A stretch of DNA of 50,594 bases from an uncultured Verrucomicrobiota bacterium. Lineage in GTDB: Bacteria; Verrucomicrobiota; Kiritimatiellia; RFP12; UBA1067. This document shows, piece by piece, positions 28,001 to 35,225 of this stretch (its first letter is position 1; each line of letters begins with the position of its first letter). The notes under the pieces are model-generated. The model searched no databases and had not been told where the DNA came from. It saw nothing but the letters and a program-made list of their open reading frames with translations. Position numbers and translations under genes: made by a program. The DNA is taken from positions 1-50,594 of the forward strand of contig CAMAHK010000010.1 in NCBI GenBank assembly GCA_945834475.1, written 5' to 3'.

Positions 28001-31000
28001 AGTGGGTCGATCTCGCGGATTACCGTTTCATCCGCGTCAACCGCTCGAAGAAGACGGATACCGCGGCCTACGGCAATCTCGCCTCGCGTCTCGTTGCACC
28101 GCATGCCCGCACGGTGTTCTATACGTCCGAGCGCTATCCGAACGGCGACAAGAAGGGCGAGGGCGCGAGCGCGTTCGTGAAGGGCATCCACGACAGCTTC
28201 ACGACCGAGATTTACGATGATCCCGAGACCTACGGCGTCGATCTTCATGGCGTGATGGTCTGGCCGGACAAGATCAATCCGAAGAAGTTCCCGTACGTGC
28301 GGCTCTACTACGCGCCGGCCGGGACGGACGTCCTGGAGACGGTCGACACGGTCGTCATTCCGAGCGACATTCCCGAGGGCCATTCGATTGTCGTCGGCGA
28401 GGCGTCGGACGACGAGGCCACGCAGCGCTGGATGACCGACCGTCCGACGCGCGGCACGGCGAACACGACGACGGGCCTTGTCGCGCTCGGGCCGAACGTC
28501 GGGCCGCTTTACGAGAAGAAGGGACAGAAGAAGACCGACATCGTGAGCGAGTTTGACGTTCCCGTTGCGCCGGCCCAGACGAACGCGGACTACGCGATCA
28601 CGCTTGCGGTGAATCCGGTGATGAACCCGGACGGCACGTTCAAGCCGCGTGCGAAGGATGTCATCACGCGCATCCGCCTGGTCTATCGCACCGATCTCGA
28701 CGACGCGACGCTGGCGACGAACGAAGTCGAGATGTCGTCCGTTTCGGCCGATGAGAACTGGGGCAACCGTTACACGACGTCCATTCCGAAGGAGGCGTTG
28801 CCGGAGCCCGGACACCTGATCCAGTGGAAGACGATCCTCACGGACGCCGCAGGCAACGAATGGACGAGTCCGAGCTTCAACAATCCCGACGACGGCTACG
28901 CGTGGTACGGCACGATCGTCGAATCGGTGGCGCTCACGAGCAAGTCCCTGCCGACGTGGCACATGTTCGTCGACAACGCCTCGAAGGTTCAGATGGACAT
29001 TGACGCCGACAAGCAGAACCTGAACGTCGTGCCCCACAATGCGCGCGTCGCCATCTACGACAGCTCCACATCGAACTACTATGACTATGTGCGCATCGAC
29101 CTGCGCGGCAATACTTCTGCTAAATTCAAGAAGAAGTCGCACGGACTCCGCTTCGCCAAGGCGCATCCGCTGACGATGTGGGATCCCGTTGCCGGCGAGA
29201 CACGCGAGGAAGTGCGCAAGAGCTCGCTCATCGGCGAGCCGGCCGATCCGAGCCGCATGCGCCAGATGATGGCGTTCTGGCTCTGGAACAAGATGGGCAA
29301 CAAGGTGCCGTTCGACTTCCCGGTTCGTTGCAATCTCAACGGCGCGTTCTACCAGCTCGGCTTCCATTCCGAGCGCTTTACGGATGAGCTGATCGAGGAC
29401 TTCCACAATCTTGATAAGTACGGGTACGGCTACAAGAACGTCGGCACGCTCGCGAGCGATTCGGGAACGACGGCGGGTAGCATCGAGAAGAAGACGCCGG
29501 ATGACGGAAATGAAAGTGATGTGTCTGTTCTGGAGAACGAGCTGCGCAGGCCGCTGAAGGATCGCGGCATTGACACGCTGAATGCGTCGAACAACGCCGA
29601 ACTTCCCGCGGTGACGAAGTTCGTTGTCGAGAAGTTCGACCTCCCGGCGTGGCTCAACTATCTCGCGTCGGCGCGTATCACGCAAGAGATGGATGACGTC
29701 TGGGCAAACATCTCGATCTACTACGATAATGCGGCGATGAAGGAAGGCGTTCGTGGCACGGGCACGTGGATGCCGCTCGGCTATGACTTCAACCTGACGT
29801 TCGGCCAGTGGTACATTAATGACGTGCAGGACGCGACGAGGGACGGCACATACATGTCCAACCAGGACTGGTTCAAGTCTCACCCGCTCTATGGCGGCCA
29901 AGTGATTCGCTGCTACAAGCAGGAGGCGATGACGACGATGTGCAACGAGGGTAACCGCGGTATCGAGGCCGTGTGGCAGTCGCCGAAGTTCCGCCGCCTC
30001 TATCTGCGTCGCCTGCGTACGCTGATGGACCAGGAGCTCGGTGCGCCGAAGGCGGACGAGACGCTCGAGAACACGACGGTTCCGGTGATGGTCCGTATGA
30101 AGGAGATCGCCGACTTGATGCGCGCGGACGCCAACGAGGACACGAAGACGTATCCGTGGGATTCCTCGATCGGCAACATCGATATTTGGGGAAGCGATCT
30201 TTTCCCGAAAACGATGGACGCGGGCATCGCGGAAATCTGGACGAAGTACATCGTGCCGCGCCGCGAGCATCTGTACGTCACGCACTCGATCACAAACACG
30301 GCGAAGGAAGTCGGCTACGGCACCCAGTTTAACGCCGGCATTCCGCTCGCCCAGTCGTCGGTCCTTTCGCTTCGCGATAAGATCACGGCCGTCTACGACG
30401 CCGCGAAGGGCGCTGTCGTCATCCGCAACGCGAACGCCGAAACGGTCGACCTCTCGGGCTGGACGCTGGAAGGCCCGGTGGCGATGACGCTTCCCGCGGG
30501 CACGGTCCTCGATGAGGGAACGGACGCGGCGCCGGGCGAGGTGACGGTCGTCGTCGACCGTCGCGCCTATGTCGCGGCGCTCGGGGACGCAATCGTCGAC
30601 CAGGTCATCGTCGGCAATGCGTCCGTCGGCAAGTCCGAGACGATCACGCTTACGGCGGCGGACGAGAAGAAGACGAAGGTCATCTTCACGCCGACGCCCG
30701 AGTATTACAGTCTGCGTCTCCACTCCTTCGACGGCGTCACGCCGTTGGCGGAGGGCGACAGCGCCGAGTGGATCGTGCTGACGAATGTCTCGGCGACGGC
30801 GACCTTGAACCTGAAGGATGTGCGTATCCGCGTGCTGAAGGATGGAGTTCCCGAGGATCAGGCGAAGCTTGACGTGACGCTGACGGGCGGTACGCTTGAG
30901 CCGGGCGCATCGGTGAAGCTCGAGCAGGCGGCGCTGGCCGAGGTCGGCTGGTCGAAGATCACGAACAACAAGATTCACATCGCGATCTGGGACGCGAATG

Positions 31001-31566
31001 CTTCGCAGGTTCAGTCTGCGTTCGTGACGCAGAAGAACTATGACAAATACTACGGCGACGCGGGTAACAAGACGGCACCGATCGGCGGCAAGTTCTATCT
31101 TGTGGCGACGAGCTTCGGCGAGACGCTGGCGCAGGCTGATTTCGACGAAGTCGCCTATCCGTCGCCGACCTGGGAAGAGACCGAGGTGACCGACGAGACG
31201 CCGCTCGCCGAGCTCGTGCCCGAGGTTCAGGCGCAGACGCTGAAGAAGCTCAATGCCTCCCCGGTGGCGCTTGCGAAATGGGCGAAGGCGCATCACGCGG
31301 CGGATACTCTTGGAGCGGCGATCGACCTTGAGGCCTTCGCGCTTGACTGCGCGACGGCTGAAGTCGACGAGAAGAAGAAGGCGTTCAAGGTCACGATCTC
31401 GTTCGACCCCGTGACCGGCAAGCCGGTCGTGACAAAGGCCGAGGGTGTGTCGCTCAACGTCGAGCCGACGATCAAGGGCTCGACCGACCTCAAGACCTGG
31501 CACGATAAGCAAGAGGGCGATGCCTTCTTCAAGGCGGTGATCGAACTTGGGGCGGGGGAAGACTAA
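25060..31566 (+). CDS. giant secreted protein with CotH kinase-like and lamin-tail domains
   Basis: 2168 residues from ATG 25060, which starts a clean signal peptide (MKKLLSCILCVAVILSVSAA); ATG 25048 is an alternative. Region order: a LamG-like lectin fold (about 20-210) with a second similar module (to about 430), a Gly/Asn/Thr-rich beta-helix region (about 430-900), a lamin-tail domain from about 937 (LRFSEIMP), a CotH-type kinase domain (about 1300-1740, with GNTSAKFKKKSHGLRF, GFHSERFTDE and PLGYDFN), then two further lamin-tail-like domains (about 1777 and 1882). The end, TDLKTWHDKQEGDAFFKAVI, recalls a recurrent C-terminal module of verrucomicrobial secreted proteins. Role unknown; surface structure or attachment is plausible. 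Confidence 0.85.
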   Translation: MKKLLSCILCVAVILSVSAAETVAKFASLKAGAKSLGYTVAAHESGGGFCVTGGKSWNITDGVTVVLKYSGLPSTGDQALVTLAQSNDSDHPSWIGIGAASGVLKGIFQGELWTGGETTGKTLPERGTIVFVYYPDQSTRGVFTYDADGTELFKAKGLKSTRSDPTLGAQFDFAANHAGSLSTEGFVVEAVEILKGAVTSNDVVAVLANFEKESAAQAFVSQVGSSASGWFTDWSGEKNGGECKIVGTNGTVLTARKINGSVSYHPYISSSSFAAKDKVLLSFYGTTDFMPTPAAGKLAVLWNFGRSGNCNALALDENRHLVFVHSAGTTVSKRIDAGEVPKGYHLYTVVFDKDKGCGVYIDNNAGVFDATFTSVSGGGWQVGSIYGGTDGLGTNNPYVKGDGFVPLTIWASEDAFIPMIDQLAAQYPAVTTFNANVLFETNGGKLYLPSLANTAGNLFQMKRGTLVIPSAVVATLDNIEFGDKDDSPACGLDLDGVLNIAKVSSGACTDAGVYRQNNANNGVLFGEWTGTGTYNIRGTFNATNAYVDLVHDAGAQTFVVNGGTFAVKGVTAKKAGAVIELKNGGTLDLGSNPSMQNIAIVKNYDSGTVTTTGVEYDTLNVTGDVTLNFANNGKGLRGTLNVAEGATCALRGGNDLLSYNSGDCHINVKGTLDLGTTRQTTFASTHITLFNGGTLSGTGGVSEGTTVALDTCAADVGVTIAKDETVESPVVTIAAPIGSHKNDNNTNHLAVAEGASDVIVSIPDAAVLSGYYNWQIDEGVNVMFGEQKTIAATRALIVNGNLVVSNGTEIAAATTLVTANGGVTLGETAKLTDEDGAELACVILVVSEDGKSVLAVPGAEVIRVDGVAYASVDVALKHLTVGSSVEISDAEKVTFADGVFTQDGVTYDPLAYNGFKVVVDEETGAMTAALAMAEGAALRFSEIMPKPVDKPVSAQYPATLERMDVNGLESGWVELENTSDKWVDLADYRFIRVNRSKKTDTAAYGNLASRLVAPHARTVFYTSERYPNGDKKGEGASAFVKGIHDSFTTEIYDDPETYGVDLHGVMVWPDKINPKKFPYVRLYYAPAGTDVLETVDTVVIPSDIPEGHSIVVGEASDDEATQRWMTDRPTRGTANTTTGLVALGPNVGPLYEKKGQKKTDIVSEFDVPVAPAQTNADYAITLAVNPVMNPDGTFKPRAKDVITRIRLVYRTDLDDATLATNEVEMSSVSADENWGNRYTTSIPKEALPEPGHLIQWKTILTDAAGNEWTSPSFNNPDDGYAWYGTIVESVALTSKSLPTWHMFVDNASKVQMDIDADKQNLNVVPHNARVAIYDSSTSNYYDYVRIDLRGNTSAKFKKKSHGLRFAKAHPLTMWDPVAGETREEVRKSSLIGEPADPSRMRQMMAFWLWNKMGNKVPFDFPVRCNLNGAFYQLGFHSERFTDELIEDFHNLDKYGYGYKNVGTLASDSGTTAGSIEKKTPDDGNESDVSVLENELRRPLKDRGIDTLNASNNAELPAVTKFVVEKFDLPAWLNYLASARITQEMDDVWANISIYYDNAAMKEGVRGTGTWMPLGYDFNLTFGQWYINDVQDATRDGTYMSNQDWFKSHPLYGGQVIRCYKQEAMTTMCNEGNRGIEAVWQSPKFRRLYLRRLRTLMDQELGAPKADETLENTTVPVMVRMKEIADLMRADANEDTKTYPWDSSIGNIDIWGSDLFPKTMDAGIAEIWTKYIVPRREHLYVTHSITNTAKEVGYGTQFNAGIPLAQSSVLSLRDKITAVYDAAKGAVVIRNANAETVDLSGWTLEGPVAMTLPAGTVLDEGTDAAPGEVTVVVDRRAYVAALGDAIVDQVIVGNASVGKSETITLTAADEKKTKVIFTPTPEYYSLRLHSFDGVTPLAEGDSAEWIVLTNVSATATLNLKDVRIRVLKDGVPEDQAKLDVTLTGGTLEPGASVKLEQAALAEVGWSKITNNKIHIAIWDANASQVQSAFVTQKNYDKYYGDAGNKTAPIGGKFYLVATSFGETLAQADFDEVAYPSPTWEETEVTDETPLAELVPEVQAQTLKKLNASPVALAKWAKAHHAADTLGAAIDLEAFALDCATAEVDEKKKAFKVTISFDPVTGKPVVTKAEGVSLNVEPTIKGSTDLKTWHDKQEGDAFFKAVIELGAGED

Positions 31567-31642
31567 GACAGGCTAAGACGACTAGGACCACTAGGACGAC
31601 TATGACGACTTGGACGCGAGAGACGGCTAGAACCGCTAAGAC
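31561..31642 (+). repeat. tandem 9-bp repeat (about nine copies of GACTAGGAC-like unit)
   Basis: Units such as GACTAAGAC, GACTAGGAC, CACTAGGAC, GACTATGAC and GACTTGGAC follow one another with 9-base spacing (one unit has 10). The array begins in the stop codon of the giant CotH gene and runs into the first codons of the four-helix-bundle gene. The segment 31571-31610 is complementary, with an 18-base gap, to 32291-32312. Confidence 0.85.
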
Positions 31643-32312
31643 GGCGGTACCTCCGATTGTGTTGCCGCATGGCGGGTATCGCTCGCTTGTCGCCTTTCAG
31701 AAGAGCGAAGTCGTCTATCTGATGACGGTGGTCTTCTGTCGGCGGTTCTTGCCGAAGTTCGGCGACCGAACCGTTGATCAAATGACGCAGGCGGCGCGGA
31801 GCTGCAAGCAGAATATCGCCGAGGGAAGCGCATCGTCGGGGACGTCGAAGGAAACCGAACTCAAGCTGACGAATGTCGCTCGGGCGACACTCGACGAATT
31901 GCTCGAAGACTATCGCGATTATGTGACAGCGAACGGCCTGGAGCTGTGGTCATCGACGGATCAGCGCGCAATCGCCGCCAAGCGGTACGGGCGCGAACAC
32001 AACGACTGGGAGTATTGGCAACCCATCTTCGAAAGTCGGCCGGTCGAGACGGTCTGCAATCTCGCAATCACGCTCATTCACCAGACGCGAGCGCTGCTGG
32101 ATGCGCTCATCAAGCATCTCGAGGAAGACTTCGTCAAGCACGGCGGCATTCGCGAGCGCATGCACGCCGCCCGCACGGCAGCCCGCGGCGAAGACTGGGA
32201 CAAGAGCGTCTACAGTCGCCTTGAGGCAGCGCAGTCAGCAGAAGAACTCACAGCTCGCGCCGCCGAGATTCGTCGCAAGGTCGAGGTCTCAGTCGTCATA
32301 GGAGTCTTAGCC
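31571..32312 (+). mobile_element. candidate element: four-helix-bundle gene between complementary ends
   Basis: GGCTAAGAC (31571-31579) and CTATGACGACT (31600-31610) on the left reappear in reverse complement as GTCTTAGCC (32304-32312) and AGTCGTCATAG (32291-32301) on the right. The single gene inside belongs to the family found in 23S rRNA intervening sequences, which are also bounded by complementary ends. No rRNA surrounds it here. Mobility is inferred, and no target duplication was found. Confidence 0.4.
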
Positions 32313-32375
32313 TCGCGCCCAGCCGACCCCTCGCCCAGCCGACCACCCACCCAAACAAACCTACCCAGCCTATGA
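31602..32375 (+). CDS. four-helix-bundle protein, 23S rRNA intervening-sequence (S23) family
   Basis: 257 residues. The core (about residues 20-200) has the signature PHGGYRSLVAFQKSEVV and QAARSCKQNIAEGS then SGTSKETELKLTNVARATLDELLEDY, as in the four-helix-bundle proteins encoded by rRNA intervening sequences, and it continues into the related 'suffix' domain (KRYGREHNDWEYWQPI). Such proteins form pentameric helical bundles with basic surfaces; a molecular function is not settled. The first codons overlap the 9-bp repeat array, and the last 30 residues are low complexity and encoded by the right repeat. The stop overlaps the next small frame by 4 bases. Confidence 0.85.
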   Translation: MTTWTRETARTAKTAVPPIVLPHGGYRSLVAFQKSEVVYLMTVVFCRRFLPKFGDRTVDQMTQAARSCKQNIAEGSASSGTSKETELKLTNVARATLDELLEDYRDYVTANGLELWSSTDQRAIAAKRYGREHNDWEYWQPIFESRPVETVCNLAITLIHQTRALLDALIKHLEEDFVKHGGIRERMHAARTAARGEDWDKSVYSRLEAAQSAEELTARAAEIRRKVEVSVVIGVLASRPADPSPSRPPTQTNLPSL

Positions 32376-32521
32376 TCAGCATTGCACTTCCGATTCTCTT
32401 GGCCGCCACCTCCACCCCGGTTGGCTTTACCGACGACTACGATGCCGCGCTTGCGCGGGCGAAAGCTGAAGGACTTCGCAGCCTCGCGAAAGTAGTCAAA
32501 CTCGGGAGGAGCTCGCCTTGA
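32372..32521 (+). pseudogene. truncated secreted thioredoxin-like remnant
   Basis: 49 residues: a signal-peptide-like start (MISIALPILLAAT) then GFTDDYDAALARAKAEG, which matches the beginning of exported thioredoxin-fold proteins just before their CxxC. The reading frame then leaves the family (LRSLAKVVKLGRSSP) and stops, so the catalytic part is lost. Its stop overlaps the TTG start of the DegT gene, and GGGAGGAG inside it is that gene's ribosome site. It may survive as a coupling leader. Confidence 0.4.
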
Positions 32522-33687
32522 AACGACAAACATCTCAGACACGTCCCCTGGCTTGGCCGCAGTTTGACCGAAAGACCGATCGGATGGTGCTGGACATCCT
32601 CCATTCGGGGCGTGTCAACTACTGGACGGGCGGGTACGGACGCCTTTTTGAGGCGGAACTCGCGAAGTTCCTCGGCGTCGGCCGTGCGCTCGGTGTCTCG
32701 AACGGTACGGTCGCGCTTGAGCTCGCGTTGGAGGCGCTCGGTGTCGGACGTGGCGACGAGGTCATCGTCTCGCCGTACACGTTCCGCTCATCTGCGACCT
32801 GCGCGGCGCGCGTCGGCGCGAAGATGGTCTTCGCCGACGTAGGCGAGGACCATCTCCTCAATGCCAAGACGATCGCGAAGGCGCTCACAAAGAGGACGAA
32901 GGCGATTGTCGTCGTGCATCTCTACGGACAGGTCGCCGAGATGGATCCGATCCTCGCGCTCGCGAAAGAGCGCGGGATTTTCGTGGTCGAGGACTGCGCG
33001 CAGTGTCTCGGTGGCGAATACAAGGGACGCAAGGTCGGTACGCTCAGCGACGTCGGCTGCTACTCGTTCTGTCAGTCGAAGCATATCACGGCCGGCGGCG
33101 AAGGCGGCGCGGTCGTGGCGCGCGATCAGCAGGTACTCGCGAAGGTCGAGAGTCTTCGGGACATTGGCTGGGACGTCGGATCGGAGCCGAAAACGTTTTC
33201 GCTCGTCGGTACGAACGCGCGGCTGACGGAAATTCAGAGTGCGATTGCGCTTGGGGAGCTCCGGCGGTTCGCGAAGTGGAACCTGCCGCGGCGGGCGCGA
33301 CTCGCGTCGGAACTCATGAAGGGACTCGCGGGGCATCCGCTCGTCAAGGCGCTGCCCGTCGACACGCCCGAGCGTCAGGCCAGCTTCTGGCTGATGCCGT
33401 TCGTGCTGGACGAGAAGAAACTCTCTGACAGCGTTGCCGCGTTCATCGAACGGCTGCAGAAAGAAGGGGCGCTCGCCTATAAGATCATGTGGCCGCTGAT
33501 GGCGCCGAAGAAGACGGCGGCGCGGCTTATCCCGCACACGGTCGGCTTCTGGGTGCATCCGACGATTGCGGTCAGGGATGTTAAGAAGACGGTTGCGATT
33601 TTCAAGCGAGTGGCGGAAGAGTTGCTGTTACCCGCCGCGGGCGAGACGCACCGCGGTACGGTGAAGAGAAGCACTGCGGTACGGTGA
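32518..33687 (+). CDS. DegT/DnrJ/EryC1/StrS aminotransferase
   Basis: 389 residues from TTG 32518, with a strong ribosome site (GGGAGGAG) just upstream. PLP-dependent sugar aminotransferase fold: substrate and cofactor motifs VSNGTVALELAL, SPYTFRSSATC, VVEDCAQCLG and SFCQSKHITAGGEGG, the last carrying the Schiff-base Lys188. Such enzymes transfer an amino group to keto-sugar nucleotides for surface polysaccharides or secondary metabolites. No other sugar-nucleotide genes are nearby. The C-terminus from residue about 373 is encoded by a palindromic element (AGETHRGT), and the stop codon itself lies in the element. Confidence 0.9.
   Translation: MKRQTSQTRPLAWPQFDRKTDRMVLDILHSGRVNYWTGGYGRLFEAELAKFLGVGRALGVSNGTVALELALEALGVGRGDEVIVSPYTFRSSATCAARVGAKMVFADVGEDHLLNAKTIAKALTKRTKAIVVVHLYGQVAEMDPILALAKERGIFVVEDCAQCLGGEYKGRKVGTLSDVGCYSFCQSKHITAGGEGGAVVARDQQVLAKVESLRDIGWDVGSEPKTFSLVGTNARLTEIQSAIALGELRRFAKWNLPRRARLASELMKGLAGHPLVKALPVDTPERQASFWLMPFVLDEKKLSDSVAAFIERLQKEGALAYKIMWPLMAPKKTAARLIPHTVGFWVHPTIAVRDVKKTVAIFKRVAEELLLPAAGETHRGTVKRSTAVR
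33632..33687. repeat. family A palindromic element at the DegT gene end
   Basis: CCGCCGCGGGCGAGACGCAC, then CGCGGTACGGTGA and a second GCACTGCGGTACGGTGA; the TGA of the last is the gene's stop codon. Confidence 0.85.
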
Positions 33688-33700
33688 ATGGAGGTGGATA

Positions 33701-34663
33701 ATGACTAATTATGAAATTCGACGGGTGGCGTGGGAGCGACTCTTTAAGGGGCGGTGGTTCTGGAAACTCTTCGGGGGCGGATTGTTGCTGGGAATCTGCG
33801 GGCAGGCCGCGCAGACGGTGCTCGGCGGTGTCTTGGCGCGGCTCGGTGTCATCGGCTGGGTCGAATACGGACAGATTGTCGCCAAGAATCAGCAGACGCT
33901 AACGACGCCGGTGCCGGAGCTGACGCAACCGTTTGTGGTGACGGCGACATCGGTGACGGCGCTGGAGTTGTTTGTCGGTTGGATTATGGCGGGCATTGCG
34001 TCGTATGGTGCGGCAGTCATTCTGTCTCGGTGTCTCAAGAACGATGCCGAGGGTTGGCTAGGCGCGGCGTTTGGTGGCTTCAAGATGCCGCTCGGGCTTT
34101 TGGCGCTGATGGTTCGGTATTGGTTGATCTGCTTTGGCTGGGGCGTTCTGGCGGGTTTTCCCGTCGGAGTGGCGTTTGTCGTGGCAAAGGCTCTGGTCAA
34201 GGCGGAGACGATTGCGTCCGCCTGCGGGGCGTCGGCCGTTCTTTCGCTGTCCTTTGCCGTGATGCTCGCCGTGATGGCGATTCCGTTCTATCGCTACCGC
34301 TATCTGTGGCTTGTCAAGGCCGAGCATCCTGAACTTGGCGCGGGCGCGTGCCTGAAGGCGACGCGGCAGTTGATGGACGGCAACAAGATGCGTTCGTTCC
34401 GGCTCGACTGTTCGTATTGGAAGCCAATTACGTTTCTTCTGTTGCTCGTCTGCGTGATGTCGGTCGGCATTTGCATTGCCTGTGCCAAGATTGGGCCGAC
34501 GGCCTTGATCGTCTTTTCGGTCGTCGCGAGCGTGTTGGCCTATCTGCTGTTTATTCCCGCGTGCGTCGTCGTCGGTCAGTATATCAACGTTGGACAGGGG
34601 TTGTTTTATCAGGAACTCACAGAAACACAAACACAACACGAAGAAAGGAAACACTACACATGA
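33701..34663 (+). CDS. DUF975-family integral membrane protein
   Basis: 320 residues with about six hydrophobic segments. The stretch EHPELGAGACLKATRQLMDGNK followed by FRLDCSYW is the DUF975 signature (a membrane-loop motif). Function is unknown for the family. GGAGGTG lies 5 bases before the ATG. It overlaps the DUF805 gene by 4 bases, so the two membrane proteins probably act together. Confidence 0.82.
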   Translation: MTNYEIRRVAWERLFKGRWFWKLFGGGLLLGICGQAAQTVLGGVLARLGVIGWVEYGQIVAKNQQTLTTPVPELTQPFVVTATSVTALELFVGWIMAGIASYGAAVILSRCLKNDAEGWLGAAFGGFKMPLGLLALMVRYWLICFGWGVLAGFPVGVAFVVAKALVKAETIASACGASAVLSLSFAVMLAVMAIPFYRYRYLWLVKAEHPELGAGACLKATRQLMDGNKMRSFRLDCSYWKPITFLLLLVCVMSVGICIACAKIGPTALIVFSVVASVLAYLLFIPACVVVGQYINVGQGLFYQELTETQTQHEERKHYT

Positions 34664-35004
34664 ACTGGTACATTGGTTGCTGGAAGAAGTTCGCAGACTT
34701 CAACGGCCGTGCGCGTCGTCAGGAATACTGGATGTTCGTGCTTTTCAATGTCATAGCCTCGGTCGTCGTTCAGGTCGTTGACTGCATTCTGGGCACAATG
34801 GCTTTGTCTGGCCTGTACAGCCTGGCGGTGCTGATTCCGTCCCTCGCAGTGACGGCTCGTCGTCTCCATGACACGGATCGCAGCGGCTGGATGATGCTCA
34901 TCTCGCTCATTCCGCTCGTCGGTCCGATCGTGTTGCTCGTCTTCCTCTGCAGCGATTCCAAGCCGGGTGACAACCGTTTCGGTGCGAATCCGAAGGGTCT
35001 GTAA
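34660..35004 (+). CDS. DUF805-family membrane protein
   Basis: 114 residues, four membrane helices. The signature is clear: WKKFADFNGRARRQEYWMF at the start and ARRLHDTDRSGWM near the middle, with GDNRFGANP at the end. The family has no assigned function. Start fixed by overlap with the upstream stop (ATGA) and by AGAAAGGAAA upstream. Confidence 0.9.
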   Translation: MNWYIGCWKKFADFNGRARRQEYWMFVLFNVIASVVVQVVDCILGTMALSGLYSLAVLIPSLAVTARRLHDTDRSGWMMLISLIPLVGPIVLLVFLCSDSKPGDNRFGANPKGL

Positions 35005-35058
35005 AGAAAATCTCCAGATTTCTGGTGCTCGCCTCGGGATGAGGGTGCGCCGGGCACT

Positions 35059-35096
35059 ACAAATAGTGGTCGTTCGTTGGAGCGACCACTATTTGT
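35059..35096. terminator. 14-bp perfect stem-loop between DUF805 and nrdD
   Basis: ACAAATAGTGGTCG (35059-35072) pairs perfectly with CGACCACTATTTGT (35083-35096) around a 10-base loop. No U tract follows. It marks the end of the DUF975/DUF805 transcript. Confidence 0.55.
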
Positions 35097-35120
35097 TGAT
35101 AACTGTCAGTATCTTCCCGC

Positions 35121-35149
35121 TTGTCATACCACAAGATTTAGTGTATTAT
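35121..35149 (+). promoter_or_regulatory. nrdD promoter with an NrdR-box-like operator
   Basis: A -35 (TTGTCA, 35121-35126), a 17-base spacer and a -10 (TATTAT, 35144-35149) form a standard sigma-70-type promoter. The spacer region carries CCACAAGATTTAGTGT (35129-35144), whose reverse complement matches 14 of 16 bases of a known NrdR box. NrdR represses ribonucleotide reductase genes, so this fits the downstream gene. Only one convincing box is seen. Confidence 0.6.
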
Positions 35150-35225
35150 ATGTCCGCTACCCGCAATGGGTGGTGAAATTTGCCTTATAGAAAATTAAAA
35201 CCATTCAAAACGAAAGAACACTCGC

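Noticed and set aside
26233-31512. A 1759-codon open frame on the minus strand opposite the giant CotH gene
   Set aside because: GC-rich codon bias opens antisense frames. The translation is dominated by Arg, His, Asp and Leu, with no domain, and the plus strand carries clear CotH and lamin-tail motifs.
31561-31642. The 9-bp tandem array read as a CRISPR array
   Set aside because: Units are adjacent with no spacers and far too short for CRISPR repeats; no cas gene is near.
35086-35101. A second NrdR-like box (10 of 16 matches) upstream of nrdD
   Set aside because: It lies inside the arm of a perfect stem-loop, which explains the match, and the spacing to the good box (43 bases) is not the usual three helical turns.
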